Below, piece after piece: positions 25,079 to 36,854 of a stretch of 64,000 bases of DNA. The DNA comes from Gerris lacustris (Eukaryota; Arthropoda; Insecta; Hemiptera; Gerridae). A model generated the notes under the pieces. The model did no database searches. It was not told the origin of the DNA and saw nothing but the letters and a program-made list of their open reading frames with translations. Position 1 is the first letter of the stretch; every line of letters starts with the position of its first letter. A program made the translations under genes and the position numbers. Where the stretch lies: positions 28,915,505 through 28,979,504 of the forward strand of contig OX578276.1 in the NCBI GenBank assembly GCA_951217055.1. Reading direction: 5' to 3'.

Positions 25079-25773
25079 AAGTGTGGGCTAGTCAGCACAC
25101 AGCGAGGGTCCGTAGGCCACACTATATAGTGTTTAACTCTAAAGTGTATAAACAGAGTTTTTTTTAAGTGCTAAAAAGCTTACTTTGAACTATTCTAAGG
25201 GTCTGATTGTCTGATATTCTCAAAACACACTTTGATAAAGTATTTTTTGCCACTGAACCGGACTACAACCATATAATAAATACATCGAAAAGACCATAAT
25301 TATAAAAAAACGTATTTTGTCAATAAAAAATAATTTTTTTTCGAAATTTCCAAAAAGTGGTATCTAACTTTGGATATAAATTTTGGTCGAAAAATGTTCA
25401 GGAATTTTTTCAGATTTTTTGCACTTCACATAAGCAAGATAGAGGGGGGGGGGGACACGTTTCACACCCACTTCAAACTTGCCTACGCTCGCCCTATCAA
25501 ACTTATATCCAAAGAATTATATATTTATGTAATCAGCTCGACGTACCCTTTCATATGATACCACTTTATGATACCCTCACGGAGTCGAAAAAAAATAAAA
25601 TGTTAACCCTTAAGTTTTTTTACCCTAATTTTTTTTATAAAGATTTTTTTTAAGTCGCTATAAATTTCAAAGTGATCGGACGAAAGGTGTAGCCGTGAGA
25701 GCACGCGACAGGACGGACGGACAGACACACGCAGGAAAATATAAGGGTCCTTGGTTTTGCCTACGGACCCTAA
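25079..25773 (+). mobile_element. Family B copy 2
   Basis: Opposite orientation to copy 1. GTCAAGTGTG and a slightly imperfect hairpin at 25079-25104, AGGGTCCGTAGGCC from 25105, and inverted GCCTACGGACCCT at 25759-25771. It has an 11-base G run where copy 1 has 9 C and copy 3 has 24 G. Frames at 25357-25653 are by-products of the repeat. Confidence 0.8.
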
Positions 25774-26268
25774 CAAGTTTTTATTTATATATATAAATAT
25801 ATATTTATTTATTTATGTATATTTCAAGAAAATATTTGTAAAAGAGTTATTTAACAATTTAAATGTAAAAGATATATTTAACAAGTTTAGTCCACCAAGA
25901 AATCCAACCACAACAAAAGGATCAAATCAGTTGAACAGGTCAACTCCTTTAAATATAAATCTCGATCGCGATATAAAAGTTCGTGGACCGACCTTGAAGT
26001 CCAATAGATTTAAAAACCCCGTTCACATGGTTCGGCTAGAATCAAAGAGGATCGCTCAAATACAACCCGAGTAGCTATCTATCCATGTGAACTCCCGAAC
26101 AATGCAATAGCATATCGACAGAGAAAAGAATCTGTTAACTAAACAAAAAAATTAACACTTAAAGAATGTTAAGAGGTTGCTTGAAATTTTACTTCCTTCA
26201 ATGAAGAACCTTTAAAAAATATGCTTATACTGTAACTAAAATGTTTATTTTAATAATAACCAATATTC
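25774..26268. other. No gene identified
   Basis: An AT-rich strip with TATTTATTTA words, then an open plus frame to 26074 that lacks any recognised motif. Not called as coding. Confidence 0.4.
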
Positions 26269-26562
26269 AGAATAAAGAAAGACGTATTCCCACTAAAGTA
26301 AGTATATTGTACAAAGCTGGTTTCCAACCTCTAATGTTCCTCTTCAGTGCCGGTAAGACGAGTTGAAATGCGTGAGAAAGAATCAGTGTAGAAGTTGAGA
26401 AAGAGGTCAGATTAACAACCTCTGTCTTAACTCCTACACTGAATCTTTCTTTCACTTATGCATTTCGACTTGTATCACCGGCATTGAAGATGATTACTAG
26501 TGGTTGAAAGACGGGCTTTGTAGCACGAACTAACTTTAGTGGGAGACGTCTTTCTTTATTCT
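26269..26562. repeat. Foldback hairpin 1
   Basis: AGAATAAAGAAAGACGTATT at the left is inverted at the right (GACGTCTTTCTTTATTCT). The arms of about 140-147 bp meet near 26412 with almost no loop. Arm identity looks to be about 80 percent, with small indels. Each arm contains an ACCGGCAYTGAAGAKG word, akin to the CTGATGATGG word of the next hairpin. Confidence 0.8.
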
Positions 26563-26589
26563 TAATCAAGTGACTCCACTTACCATGCA

Positions 26590-26905
26590 GTAGACTCGCC
26601 TCTCACTAAACTGTTTTTCTTTTTTTTCTGCAATAGGCACTGATGATGGCCTTTTGAAGGCTGAAAGCTGCTGTGGCATTAACGTTTTTTCAATTTACGT
26701 GAGACAGTTTGTGTTATTCTTTTAAGATGACTTTCATAGACGCTTCCATATCTTGTAGTAACTATAGTTACTAACAATAACACAAACTGTCTCACGTAAA
26801 TTGAAAAAACGTTAATGCCACAGCAGCTTTCAGCCTTCAAAAGGCCATCATCAGTGCCTATTGCAGAAAAAAAAAGAAAAACAGTTTAGTGAGAGGCGAG
26901 TCTAC
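26590..26905. repeat. Foldback hairpin 2, near-perfect arms
   Basis: Arms 26590-26718 and 26776-26905 are inverted copies that differ, as far as I can read, by one base in a T/A run. The loop is 57 bp. Each arm carries CACTGATGATGGCCTTTTGA followed by AGGCTGAAAGCTGC. The near identity implies a recent origin, gene conversion between arms, or a recent inverted duplication. A related diverged unit (CTCTGATGATGCCCGTTTGA) follows at 26942. Confidence 0.9.
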
Positions 26906-27659
26906 TACATGGTGGAGATCGATGTGAGACACCGCAACAGGCTCTGATGATGCCCGTTTGAAACTGAAAACTGCTTTGACTTAAATGTGTTATTTCTTTA
27001 TAATAATTTGGTTGTAAATTTAAGTTCCCACCATTATTATTAAGTTTAGTTCAGAGCGCAATCAGCGCTTTAACAAAAATGTAATTATACAGTAATTGAT
27101 TATAAATTCAATATTTCTTTAATTTAGCATAGCATGTTTGAAAAGCTTGAATACACAAATGTAAACAAGAATTATTAATTGGTAAATTGGACAGATATAC
27201 ACACACACGTGTATATATATTATATATATAATTTTTTAAACACTTGAAACTGTAATAGATATGATACGACAGGTTGTAAACATGAATTCAATTGAAATTG
27301 AAAAGAAACAACGCTCTCATATCTGTAAAACCAATTAAGCGCGATATATAACACTTATAAAAGTATAAATAAAAAAATAAAAAAATAGGGGAAAACAGAG
27401 TGGAAAATTACATCAAAACGTTTTACTACATACAATAAAGAATTGTATTGGAAGGCAACAGTTTTAATGTGTACATTGACTCTACTACTTATAGAAAGAA
27501 CACTACATAATGAACATAGGTAATTAGAGCAACATAATTATTAACAAACAATATTACAAAATTATCCTAAGAAAGTAAAAATTTCTCTTAAGCAGAATTG
27601 GAATTTTAAATTCATTATAAAGGGGAGAAAAAATGTATAATAAAAAAACAACAAATTTT

Positions 27660-27699
<40 letters not shown>

Positions 27700-28475
27700 T
27701 TTATTTTTTTGAAAATTTAATATTAACTTCAACAGTCTGCGCAAATTTCATATTACCTAAAAATAAGTGTGACTCCAGCAGGAATCGAAACAGATCTTAA
27801 TCCCATATGAGCATTCGACCAATAAAAGAACGCGAGAAAACTATGAGCAACAAAAATTGGCCTATATTATTATTACATATTGGATAGTAGGTACTATACG
27901 TATCTATAAAAAAGGTTTGGAGCAATATCGAGCATTGAACAAAGTAAACAATTGAAAATCATAAATCGTACGATCTAAGCTTACATTTGTAACATTACAG
28001 AGCCGCACGATGACAAAAATAGTTAAGAATTAACGAAACATAAAACAAAACGACAAAAGCGGATATCAGATTAAAAGTACAAAATCTCATCTGACCGAGC
28101 GGAAAAACTCGGCATTAGCCTAGATACTAGATAGGAGATGAGCTGGCGGAGGCATTGAGATATCCCCATTGATTCCTAAGGGATTACCACAATGTGCCTT
28201 GGGGTAGGGGTGTCTGCTTATAGGGGCCAAAGAAGTCTTACATGAGCAGCTCACCAAAACCAAAACTCCCTGGCCGGATAATGGCATTACTTCACGGGTC
28301 ATAGAATCACATTATGCCTGCCTCCGCCTCATATAGCCCCCTATTTATACAAGCTATATCAATATTACAATGATGAACATTACATCTCCTCCTTTACAAA
28401 ATAAAGACAATTTATTAGTTCAAACCTAATAATTCGAGTATAAAAGCTCATTAATGATGGGCAATAAACAATAGT
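26906..28475. other. No gene identified; tRNA-like remnant and AT runs
   Basis: 27770-27845 on the minus strand has GGTCGAATGCTC (A-box-like) and GTTTCGATTCCTGCTGGAG (B-box-like), a probable tRNA-derived repeat. A TA/T run lies at 27664-27706. The GC-richer piece at 28090-28330 contains a 60-codon minus frame without motifs; origin unknown. Confidence 0.4.
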
Positions 28476-28690
28476 CTGCCAATTAGGCACAGCAGCTTCC
28501 CCGCGTACTCATTATTGTCTAATTTATATCATTGTTCCCCTCTTTTTTTACAATTGTAAAATTGTTTTCTTTGCATGAATTAAAGTATCAATTTAGCAGT
28601 ATTTAATGAGAGTAGACTGTTGAAATTAAAATTTGAACATCTGCGGGCTACTTTCGTCAAACCATCGAAATTACTTTAATGCTCCAAAAT
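28476..28690 (-). repeat. Diverged family A piece
   Basis: ATAGTCTGCCAATTAGGCAC, AGCAGCTTCCCCGCG and then ATCTGCGGGCTACTTTCGTC reproduce the far end of family A on the minus strand, with losses. Confidence 0.5.
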
Positions 28691-30399
28691 TCCCTGAAGC
28701 AATAAAAATTCTCGGTAAACATAAAATATGTTAGCAATCAACTACTGACACATGACTAAAAATAAAAAGTACTTGTGGAGTAAATACTGTTAATGAATTT
28801 TATCGTATTTGAGATTACAGTAATCGTAAGTTTGTTTTGGTTAGAATTCAACGCAAAATAATATTAATAATATGATACGTATCTAAAGCTTGTCTTATCA
28901 TTTCTCCACAATTATGTAATAAACTTAATTTTTTAGAAAAATGAATGGATTCTAAAAAGGGATTTATATTTTTTTAGACCCTTTTATCTAATATCATTTG
29001 TTAGTGAGATACAAATTTTATAAACAATTTAAAAAAAAAAATATATTCAACAACTGTAATTGTTATAAAAATGTTCATAGGTTCTTTTTTAAAAAATAGT
29101 ATATATTATTTAAAATACTCACATTTTATACGATTTCTACTTTCTCAAACAGGGATACAGTAAAAAAAATGTAAAATGAATTGTAATGGAAAAAAAAATT
29201 GATTTTGATGGATTTAAATCTTTTAAGGTACCTTGAGTTCAAAAATGGGTCAGAGGCAAAATTTTAAACTTGAAAGCGCTACCTCACAAAAAAAACCCTG
29301 AAATTACGTGAACATTTTTTTCATAAACTATTCGGACGATTTTTAATGGAGGAAATTCAGAGATGTAGTTTTTTTTTATTTTAAGTACAAAAAAGTCGTT
29401 TTTCAGGGAAACGTTTATTTTATAAGATATTAATAAAAATTAATTATTAGTCCTTACTAAGTCGATGCCTAAATGTAAACAATGACATGTTGAAGTCTTT
29501 ATAAATAAATTAGGTGTAGTGAAATTTAAATTTGTTACACTTTTCCGTTATTTTATCTGCATTATTTTATTTTATTTAGTAAGAAAATTACAAATCATTT
29601 AGCTTATTACAATCAAATTATTTTATTAAAAATGTAACCGTAAATTTTAATAGAGGAACAAACAAGCCTTTAAAATATTAATGAAGAAAGATTAAGAGAT
29701 TTCGAAATGGGTAATCAGGCTAAAGACTAGTCAATTACCAATATACCGACGAAGGTCAAAGAATCAAATTACCCTTCACAACATATTAATGTTAATACAG
29801 ATGCACTCGATAATGCTCCTTTTTCTTCTCCATTTTTGGATCATGGAGAGAAAATGCAAACAATTTTAATTAAGTCGTTCATTGTATAAAATCTTATCGA
29901 CTAATCTCTATAGAGTTAACTGAAGAGAACCTTGAAATAAAGCTAAAAGGAGAAAAGACAGGAGTAAGAGCTTTAAGCGAAGAATTCCAAGTAACTTAGC
30001 TTTTTACGACGAAAAAACATGATTTTTATCCCGTTGCAATCTGATCCACCTCAAGACTACCTGGGATTTACAAGATTAATTTAAATTAGTGAACATAAAC
30101 GCTTTAAGAAGTTGATAAACATTAAAAAAAAAATTTGTATTATTGTTCTATTTCTATTGATTAGATAGATTATAGTGACAGATTTAGACTACAGTCTAAT
30201 TTAATAACATAATAAGAAATAAGATCAATACACAGTGTAATTCGTTTTTCAGTTCTACTAATTTACTCTTCTAAGCATCAGTGCATTGAAAAAATACTTT
30301 CAATATACAAATACTTTCTGATATACATAGTGATACTGAATTTAAATCCCATGACATTTAATTTAATTTATTTGATATTTTTAGTTAACATTTCGTTGT
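28691..30399. other. AT-rich stretch with a family E fragment
   Basis: 29195-29420 has GATTTTGATGGATTTAAATC followed by GGTACCTTGAGTTCAAAAA and a GGGAAACG word, a worn family E piece. No gene seen in the rest. Confidence 0.45.
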
Positions 30400-30830
30400 C
30401 GATTTTCAGCATAATCAGATTTATTCTTATCAATATCTCGAAAACTAGATTATTCTCAGGAAACCTAATTATGTACATGGTTAAATTCCAATTAAATTTT
30501 AGGTTTAAATAAAATAGTCGGAGCCGGTTCCAAGAAAACTTTTATTTTCATTTTTTTTTTTTTGGGGGGGGGGGGGGGCAGCCACCTCACCTCCAAATAT
30601 AGAACTAAAATTAAATTCTCGATCTCAACTCGGGGTATAATTTTTACTGAATATGTATGCCAAATCCAAATTGGTCCAGTTAGATTAGACTACACGTGCA
30701 TTCACAGAAAACAGACAGACATTAAAAAAAAACACTTATTTGGACTCATGAGACCTTCAAACGTGTAAATCCAACACATCTCAAAATCGAATTTTTGTGT
30801 CATTACAATGCTTTATCTAAATATGTGGAT
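30400..30830 (-). repeat. Family E copy
   Basis: Runs from TATCTCGAAAACTAGATTAT through TTCTCGATCTCAACTCGGGG, CAGACAGACA and CTTCAAACGTGTAAATCCAA to a TACAATGCTTTATCTAAATA edge. It contains a 15-base G run at about 30564-30578 not found in other E copies. The plus frame 30562-30768 is incidental. Confidence 0.65.
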
Positions 30831-31399
30831 ACGACGAACAAAAAAGTAATAGAATATAAAAATATTTGTATTTAAAGCAGATAAGCTTTGTACAAAGGGG
30901 TTTAGTCAAAATTACATAAAATGTAATTATACTATTAAATAATAATAAAATTATTCAATAACATCAATTAAATAAACAATCACTCTTCTAGGATAAATTA
31001 TATGAATTTAAGAACATTTATTAAATTTAAAACATGTTTGTATTGTTGTTTTTGTTTTTATTGGAAGCAACATTAGTCATGTCTGCCCAAAGGACAGAAA
31101 CACCAACTAAGTACATTACGAACGATAGATAGATCTTAATATAGACGGTACATAGATAAGACAAACGAAGATAAATAATGATGTTCAAAGTAAACAGCTT
31201 AAGCTTGTTTTAATTTTAGTTTATTTATTATTTATCCGGTACCAAGGTAACCACCGGTGACGTCACTAGATATTTTCTTTATGTATTCTTTACCATTGTT
31301 AATAAAAACCAATCTGATTCTGAAAATAAATCAAGCTCGTGTACCATTTCTCTTAGATTCTAAGCTAACTAAATAGACTTTATGCAAAAACACGTCTAT

Positions 31400-31638
31400 A
31401 CGGTACTTCTTTAGATTGTTACTCCCCTATGTTATTTTAGAATGAATATGACTTTGACTAAATAACTATTAAGAAAAAGGGATGTTTAGTCTAATGTACT
31501 TTTGGACAAAGGAATATCACACTACTATTTTGATAAGGGGAGTAACAGTCTAAAGAAGAACATTCCGTACACTTTCTTTAGATTGTTACTCCTATCTGTT
31601 TTTTTTATAAGGGGAGTAACAATCTAAAGAAGTGCCGT
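31400..31638. mobile_element. Family G element, copy 1
   Basis: The motif TCTTTAGATTGTTACTCC occurs four times in alternating orientation: near 31408, inverted near 31538, direct near 31573 and inverted near 31612. The outermost pair forms TIRs of about 27 bp (ACGGTACTTC.. / ..AGTGCCGT). The stretch between the first two contains TTTAGTCTAATGTACTTTTG, shared with family H. Short and non-coding. Confidence 0.75.
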
Positions 31639-33292
31639 TTATACTTAGTGAAGAATCAAAGTTAATGCAGGAGTGATGGGTGGGAGAGTAGGATTTTAAA
31701 TTTACATAAACGGTCCTCTTTACCACCGATTAACTAGACTCATGACTCGTATTGATTGAAGACAAAAGACGCGCATTATTCAAACGACAGTGTCTCGAGT
31801 GTTAACAGGGAAATAGGCATTCCAGCCATATCGAGAGATGACATCCGACTCGCATGGCGTCACACCGACCCCGAACAACGAATTTATCGAAACGGCGTTG
31901 CTCAAATAGAGCATGCGATCATTTTTAACCGAGCCACACCCTTATAAATAAATATTATTTTAAGTTTAAAGTCTAATTTCCAAATGGACTTATAAAAGGG
32001 AAGGATCGTAAGTTTGAAACGTCAGGCCTGAACACTCCCACACAGGGGAGCCGTAGAGTCAAGGCGAAACTCCGATCTTGTCGGCAAGTAAAACTACACA
32101 GGACAGCCCCTCCTGATAAAAAAATAACAACTTAACTGTAATGCAATCGTAACTTATTACAGCTACTTAAAAGATGTATAAGTAGATACAAGCAATGCTC
32201 TAAATAATATAAAACAGTATTACAATCTTGATAAACAATAAAAAAGCTTAAAGTGAACAATACTTAAAAACGCTGCATGAATTTTGAAATAAAAAAAATT
32301 GTAAGAAATAAGCAACATACACACCCCTGCAATTCGTTACTCATGCAGCGTGCCATACAGTTTTAAATGGGTCTATTTAAAAAGTAAAAAACTTTTTCCT
32401 GCTCAAGATGCCATAAATGGTTAGGGTTAAGTTAAAGGCATTAAAATTGTGATTTATTAAAAAAATTAACATAAATAAAACTTTCTTCATATCCTATATA
32501 AAAATATATGTTACATACATTCCTCTTATACAAAACAAAAATAGAACAATCATAAACGTTTTTGAGAATGAAAAAAATCTGTTTTATACTAAACTTTCTT
32601 ATATAGCAGTATTTTTAATCTGTTATAGTGATTGCAATTATTTAGGGTCAGTATTCAAAAAAGAGGACCCTAATACATCCCTGCTTCCTGTTACACCAGA
32701 AAACCCGCAAGGGGCGCCCACACTCATACTCAGCGCATGTCAGGATCGAGTTCTGGTGTTTCCATGAAACTCAATCCAGATAAGATCCCAGGATTTAGTG
32801 TACCGTATCTAGAAGTAAATCGTATCCAATCCGTAATGACTCTAGGTTTCCACAGGCAATTTGAACCCAAAAACAGTATTCAATCCGCATTGAAACATCA
32901 TAGAAAAGAAGTATATGTAAATACCAAACACAGGAAAAATATAGGGAAACCCAAAAAATCAACCCTTAAAAACTAGGGGTCAAAGTTTAAAAGTTTGAAC
33001 TTTTCTTACGGAAATACATCATGTATAGGGTGTTACATGAAAGAGGAGGACGCCCTTATTACAAATATATATTTAGTTTAGTTTTTGTACCAATTTATCT
33101 TTGCACATGCGTCCTTAAAAATTGGGTTTTCCGTAAAATGCCCCAAAGCACAGGATATGTGCGCCATTTATATGTTATATCAATAAAAAAAAAAATAAAA
33201 AAAAATTCTTAGATTTTTTATAAAATAAAGGGCTGTAAAGGTTGTTTAACAAATGATTGGTTGTTTTGACTGAGATTTTGTGGTATCACTTC
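31639..33292. other. Mixed stretch without identified gene
   Basis: 31740-31950 is GC-richer with a 63-codon plus frame and no motif. 32030-32110 has a GTTTGAAACGTCAGG word as at 19709. 32690-32980 is open for 79 codons; its segment at about 32862-32890 (GTATTCAATCCGCATTGAAA) resembles 62351-62385 inside the hAT MITE, so this too is probably transposon-related. Confidence 0.4.
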
Positions 33293-34156
33293 ATAATTAT
33301 GACTAGAGACGGTAATATAAAGGAACACAACAATATTGTCACCACAATTTTATATTAATATAAACATGTCAAGTGTGTGCTAGTCAGCACACAGCGAGGG
33401 TACGTAGGCCACACTGTATAGTTTAAGTAGTACCCTATTGATGGTGTTTTTTAAAATGCTAAAAAGCTTACTTTTGAACTAACCTATGGGTCTGATATTC
33501 ACAAAATACATAAACAAACTCCTGATAAAGTATTTTTTTGCCACTGAACCGGACTACAACCATATAAATTCACTGAAAAGACCATAGTTATAAAAAAAAC
33601 GTATTTTGTCAATAAAAAATAAAACAATATTTTTTCCGATATTTCCAAAAAGTGGTATCTTTTCTTTTGGTCGAAGAATGTTCAGGAATTTTTTCAGATT
33701 TTTTGCACTTCACATAAGCGAGATAGAGGGGGGGGGGGGGGGGGGGGGGGGCACACGTTTCACACCCACTTCAAACTTGCCTACGCTCGCCCTATCAAAG
33801 TTATAAGCAAAGAATTATATATTTTTGTAATCAGCTCGACGTACCCTTTCATATGATGCCCCTCACGGTGTCAAAAAAAAAAAAAAAAAATAAAGTTTTC
33901 TTACCCTAATTTTTTTTGAAAAATATTCCTTTTAAGTCGCTATATTTTTAAAATATGTGGGTAGGTACAAGACACATACATGCAAAATTTCAAAGTGATC
34001 GGACGAAAGGTGTAACCATGAAAGCAGGCGACCGGACGGACGGACAGACACAGGCAGGAAAATATAAGGGTCCTTGGTTTTGCCTACGGACCTTAATAAA
34101 ATTGTGGTGACAATATTGTTCTGTTACTTTTAATTAGCCTCTCTAGTCATAATTAT
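33293..34156. mobile_element. TIR element split by family B copy 3
   Basis: 60-bp arms at 33293-33352 (ATAATTATGACTAGAGACGG..) and 34097-34156 are inverted copies with six mismatches. The inner 23 bp of each arm are identical (ACAATATTGTCACCACAATT..). Without the family B insertion the element would be a hairpin of about 140 bp with a very short loop. The host class is unknown. Confidence 0.8.
33369..34094 (+). mobile_element. Family B copy 3
   Basis: GTCAAGTGTG, hairpin GTGTGCT-AGTC-AGCACAC, AGGGTACGTAGGCC, and at the right GCCTACGGACCTT. A 24-base G run occupies the site where the other copies have 9 or 11. Sits inside the arms of the TIR element at 33293-34156, so it is the younger insertion. 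Confidence 0.8.
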
Positions 34157-35184
34157 AAGTATCAAAATCCTTCAAGAAAATAAAAAAACAAAAATTCTGT
34201 TTATTTTTTCTTTGCGACTTTAAAAATTAAAGTCATTAATAAGTTACAACAGATATTAATACAGCTATGAAAATAGATTAAGTTTATTGCAGTCATAGAC
34301 GTAAAACATTTAGTAGTATAACTGGTTTAGTTTATGGCCGTGAAATGTTTCTGAATCAATATAGTCAGACATCAATATATCTATATTTGGTTAATAAAAT
34401 TAATTAATAAAGAGAATATAGAAAAAAAACTATACAATATTCTTTAAGACTTTATAAACTTCTTGTAAATAACTGTAAATTAAAAATCCAAATCTGTACA
34501 AGTTTAAAAAGCAGGCACGACAACTCTAACCCTGACATTCCAAGAGAATCGATTTCAATGAATGTCATATTGTACATACCACAATACGGATTAATATTAA
34601 AAGTTCAATAACAAAAGCCTAGTTAAATAGAAGTTCAAAATATAGGAAGTGTTGAGAGTGGTAACTACAGGAAACATGTTTATATGAGTAGACAATAGGA
34701 CTCATAGAATGGGAAGCAGAGAAAGCAGGTGTTAGTAATCACACCTCAAATAGCACAAGTCAATTAAAATATCAATCAGGGTGAAGCTAGCCAATTAACA
34801 GACCAATACCAACTAACTACAATGGTATTAATCAATTATATATTATTTTACAATTATAATTTATTTTGCAATTATATATTATTATTTATAAATTATGATT
34901 ACAATTATATATTATAATTTTCTTGATATTGTTAACATAATTAATTAAAGTTTATTTTTTAAATTCAATCTTTTTAAGTTTTTGGTAGTATTCATACTAC
35001 GGAACGTTTAAATTTTAATTTAAATCAAATTATAATTACTATTTACATAATTTCTTTTTTATTTAATGAATTATTTATTGATTTGACAAGTCCGGAGTGA
35101 ATCCGAAAAAAAAGATCGGTAACGAAATATACCGCCACAAAACCGACCGTCACCAAAAACCGACCGATGATAATTTGAATAAAA
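34157..35184. other. AT-rich stretch; solitary foldback end
   Basis: 34973-35045 (AAGTTTTTGGTAGTATTCAT and TTTAATTTAAATCAAATTAT) matches the left end of the tRNA-armed foldback at 53624, so a partial copy of that element lies here. The rest is low-complexity AT. Confidence 0.45.
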
Positions 35185-35430
35185 AATGACCAATTTAGTT
35201 AAAATTTGGTACACATGTTCATTTAACCAATGCCCGGGACGAGTTCGTTGGACAACGTTATCTGCCCAAGTGTTCGAGCGCAACGCTCGCGTAAACGTAA
35301 GCTTCAAATATATAATTGGAATTTTAGTACAGGAAAAAATTCTAACTTCATCTATTCGATGAGAAAAACAACTTTTATAAAAATATATATTTTTTTTTTA
35401 GTAAAACTAAAAGCGACACCGCTATGATGG
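35185..35430 (+). repeat. Family A core II fragment
   Basis: AAATTTGGTACACATGTTCA, GACGAGTTCGTTGGACAACG, AACGCTCGCGTAAACGTAAG and AAAGCGACACCGCTATGATG follow the order of 36265-36842. Neither end of the element is present, so it is a core-only fragment. Confidence 0.75.
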
Positions 35431-36264
35431 CTGAAACTATTAAAGCAGACCTAAACGTTTATCGTGACGATTTTAATAAAATTTCATATACAATATACAA
35501 TAATTGAAACAGGAATGTCAAATTTGAACTTGATACATGCAGAAGTTTTTGTGTAGTGAAGTGATACATTTTATAATTGTTTAAAAGGAGACGTCCGGAG
35601 CGGGTCATTGTGTGGAATAGTAAAAATGCAGGGTGGCTCCCCCACTACTAGACTCTTCATTAGAATCTTACTCTTTAACTATCAACTTAACATAATTATT
35701 ATCTATTTTCTCAATATTCAATTATTTGAGAACGTTTAATTCGAATGGCGTTTTGACCGAATTTGATTAATTCATTTAATACACAAATGATTGCCGAATT
35801 TATATTGTAAAAAATCTGTCATCCCGTTTGCATTGTAGCAACTAATATAGTTATAACTTATAAATAAAAGTCGGATGAATCGTGGGCAGAGTATTCAACT
35901 ATAAGCTACGAAAGGGAAACTTAAAATGAACGATGTGATTTCAATATTGATAATATGATTCACTAGAACCCCCAATGGAACCATAACGACATACTAAGAA
36001 GCTTGAGTGACTCAATATTCAAACAATACACCACAAGATGTTCCTCGAACTGAGCACAATATTAGGTGAGATATCTAGATAGAGACTTTAATCATATTCA
36101 GCGCATTCCGAGATATCATCTTTATTATGTCAAATATATTTGCACAGATATTTTGATCGGTATAACTTCAGCTCTAAATTCTTATTGGTGTGGAAAGACT
36201 AGATGAAATAGTGACAAAAAAGCAGGTCAAAAATTAGTAAACAATTATTGTTTTTCCCAATTTT
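35431..36264. other. AT-rich stretch without recognisable gene
   Basis: No coding frame or structured repeat seen. Confidence 0.5.
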
Positions 36265-36842
36265 GCTTCCGAGCTTACCGAAGGTAACGGAAGCATTGTG
36301 TTCACTTTTGAGAACGAAAAACTTTTATGCCTCCGATTTCAAAAATTCCAAGACAGAAATCCGTTTCAGACGTCAGGGAACATTTTTGGTCTCGTGTCTG
36401 TCTGTCTGTCGGTCTGTGTGTCCGCGAATTATGAAACGTGCGACGATAACTTGAGTAAATGTCCACCGATTTTGATGAAATTTGGTAGACATGTTCATTT
36501 TACCAATACCCAGGACGAGTTCGTTGGACAACGTTATCCGTCCAAGCGTTCACGAGCAACGCTCGCGTAAACGTGAACTTTAAATTTAAAATTAGAATTT
36601 AATTAGAATAGGTCGGGGAAAAAATCTAACTTCATCTATTCAATGGGATAAACATTTTCTTCAAATACAATTTTTTAGTAAAACCAACAGCGACACCGCT
36701 ACGAAGTGTTAAAGATCGCTAAAACTACTAATAGTTTTTACAAAATAAACAATATAACAATAAACTAATATAACAATAATTGAGATAGTACATGGTAGGA
36801 TGCGAGGAAGCTATGTGCCACAGTAATTGGCAGTCTATTTTT
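36265..36842 (+). repeat. Family A, full-length copy (core II)
   Basis: 578 bp from GCTTCCGAGCTTACCGAAGG to AGTAATTGGCAGTCTATTTT. Ends as in 16073-16651, middle as in 24289-24870. The hairpin end can form a 7-bp stem plus a 5-bp stem around GAA with an AGC bulge. Short overlapping frames (36248-36570) follow the repeat and are not genes. Confidence 0.85.
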
Positions 36843-36854
36843 ACTTGTCTTGTT

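Noticed and set aside
24673..25122. 149-codon minus-strand ORF with Cys-Leu-Ser-Val runs, similar to frames at 36248-36570
   Set aside because: The similarity follows the family A repeat and its GACAGACAGAC strip, and the ORF crosses the element boundary into unrelated DNA.
26639..26672. Hammerhead ribozyme core (CTGATGA, hairpin, GAAA)
   Set aside because: The words match, but helix II has a U-U closing pair and a bulge, and I found no convincing stem III with UH cleavage site or stem I pairing. Kept only as a shared hairpin word.
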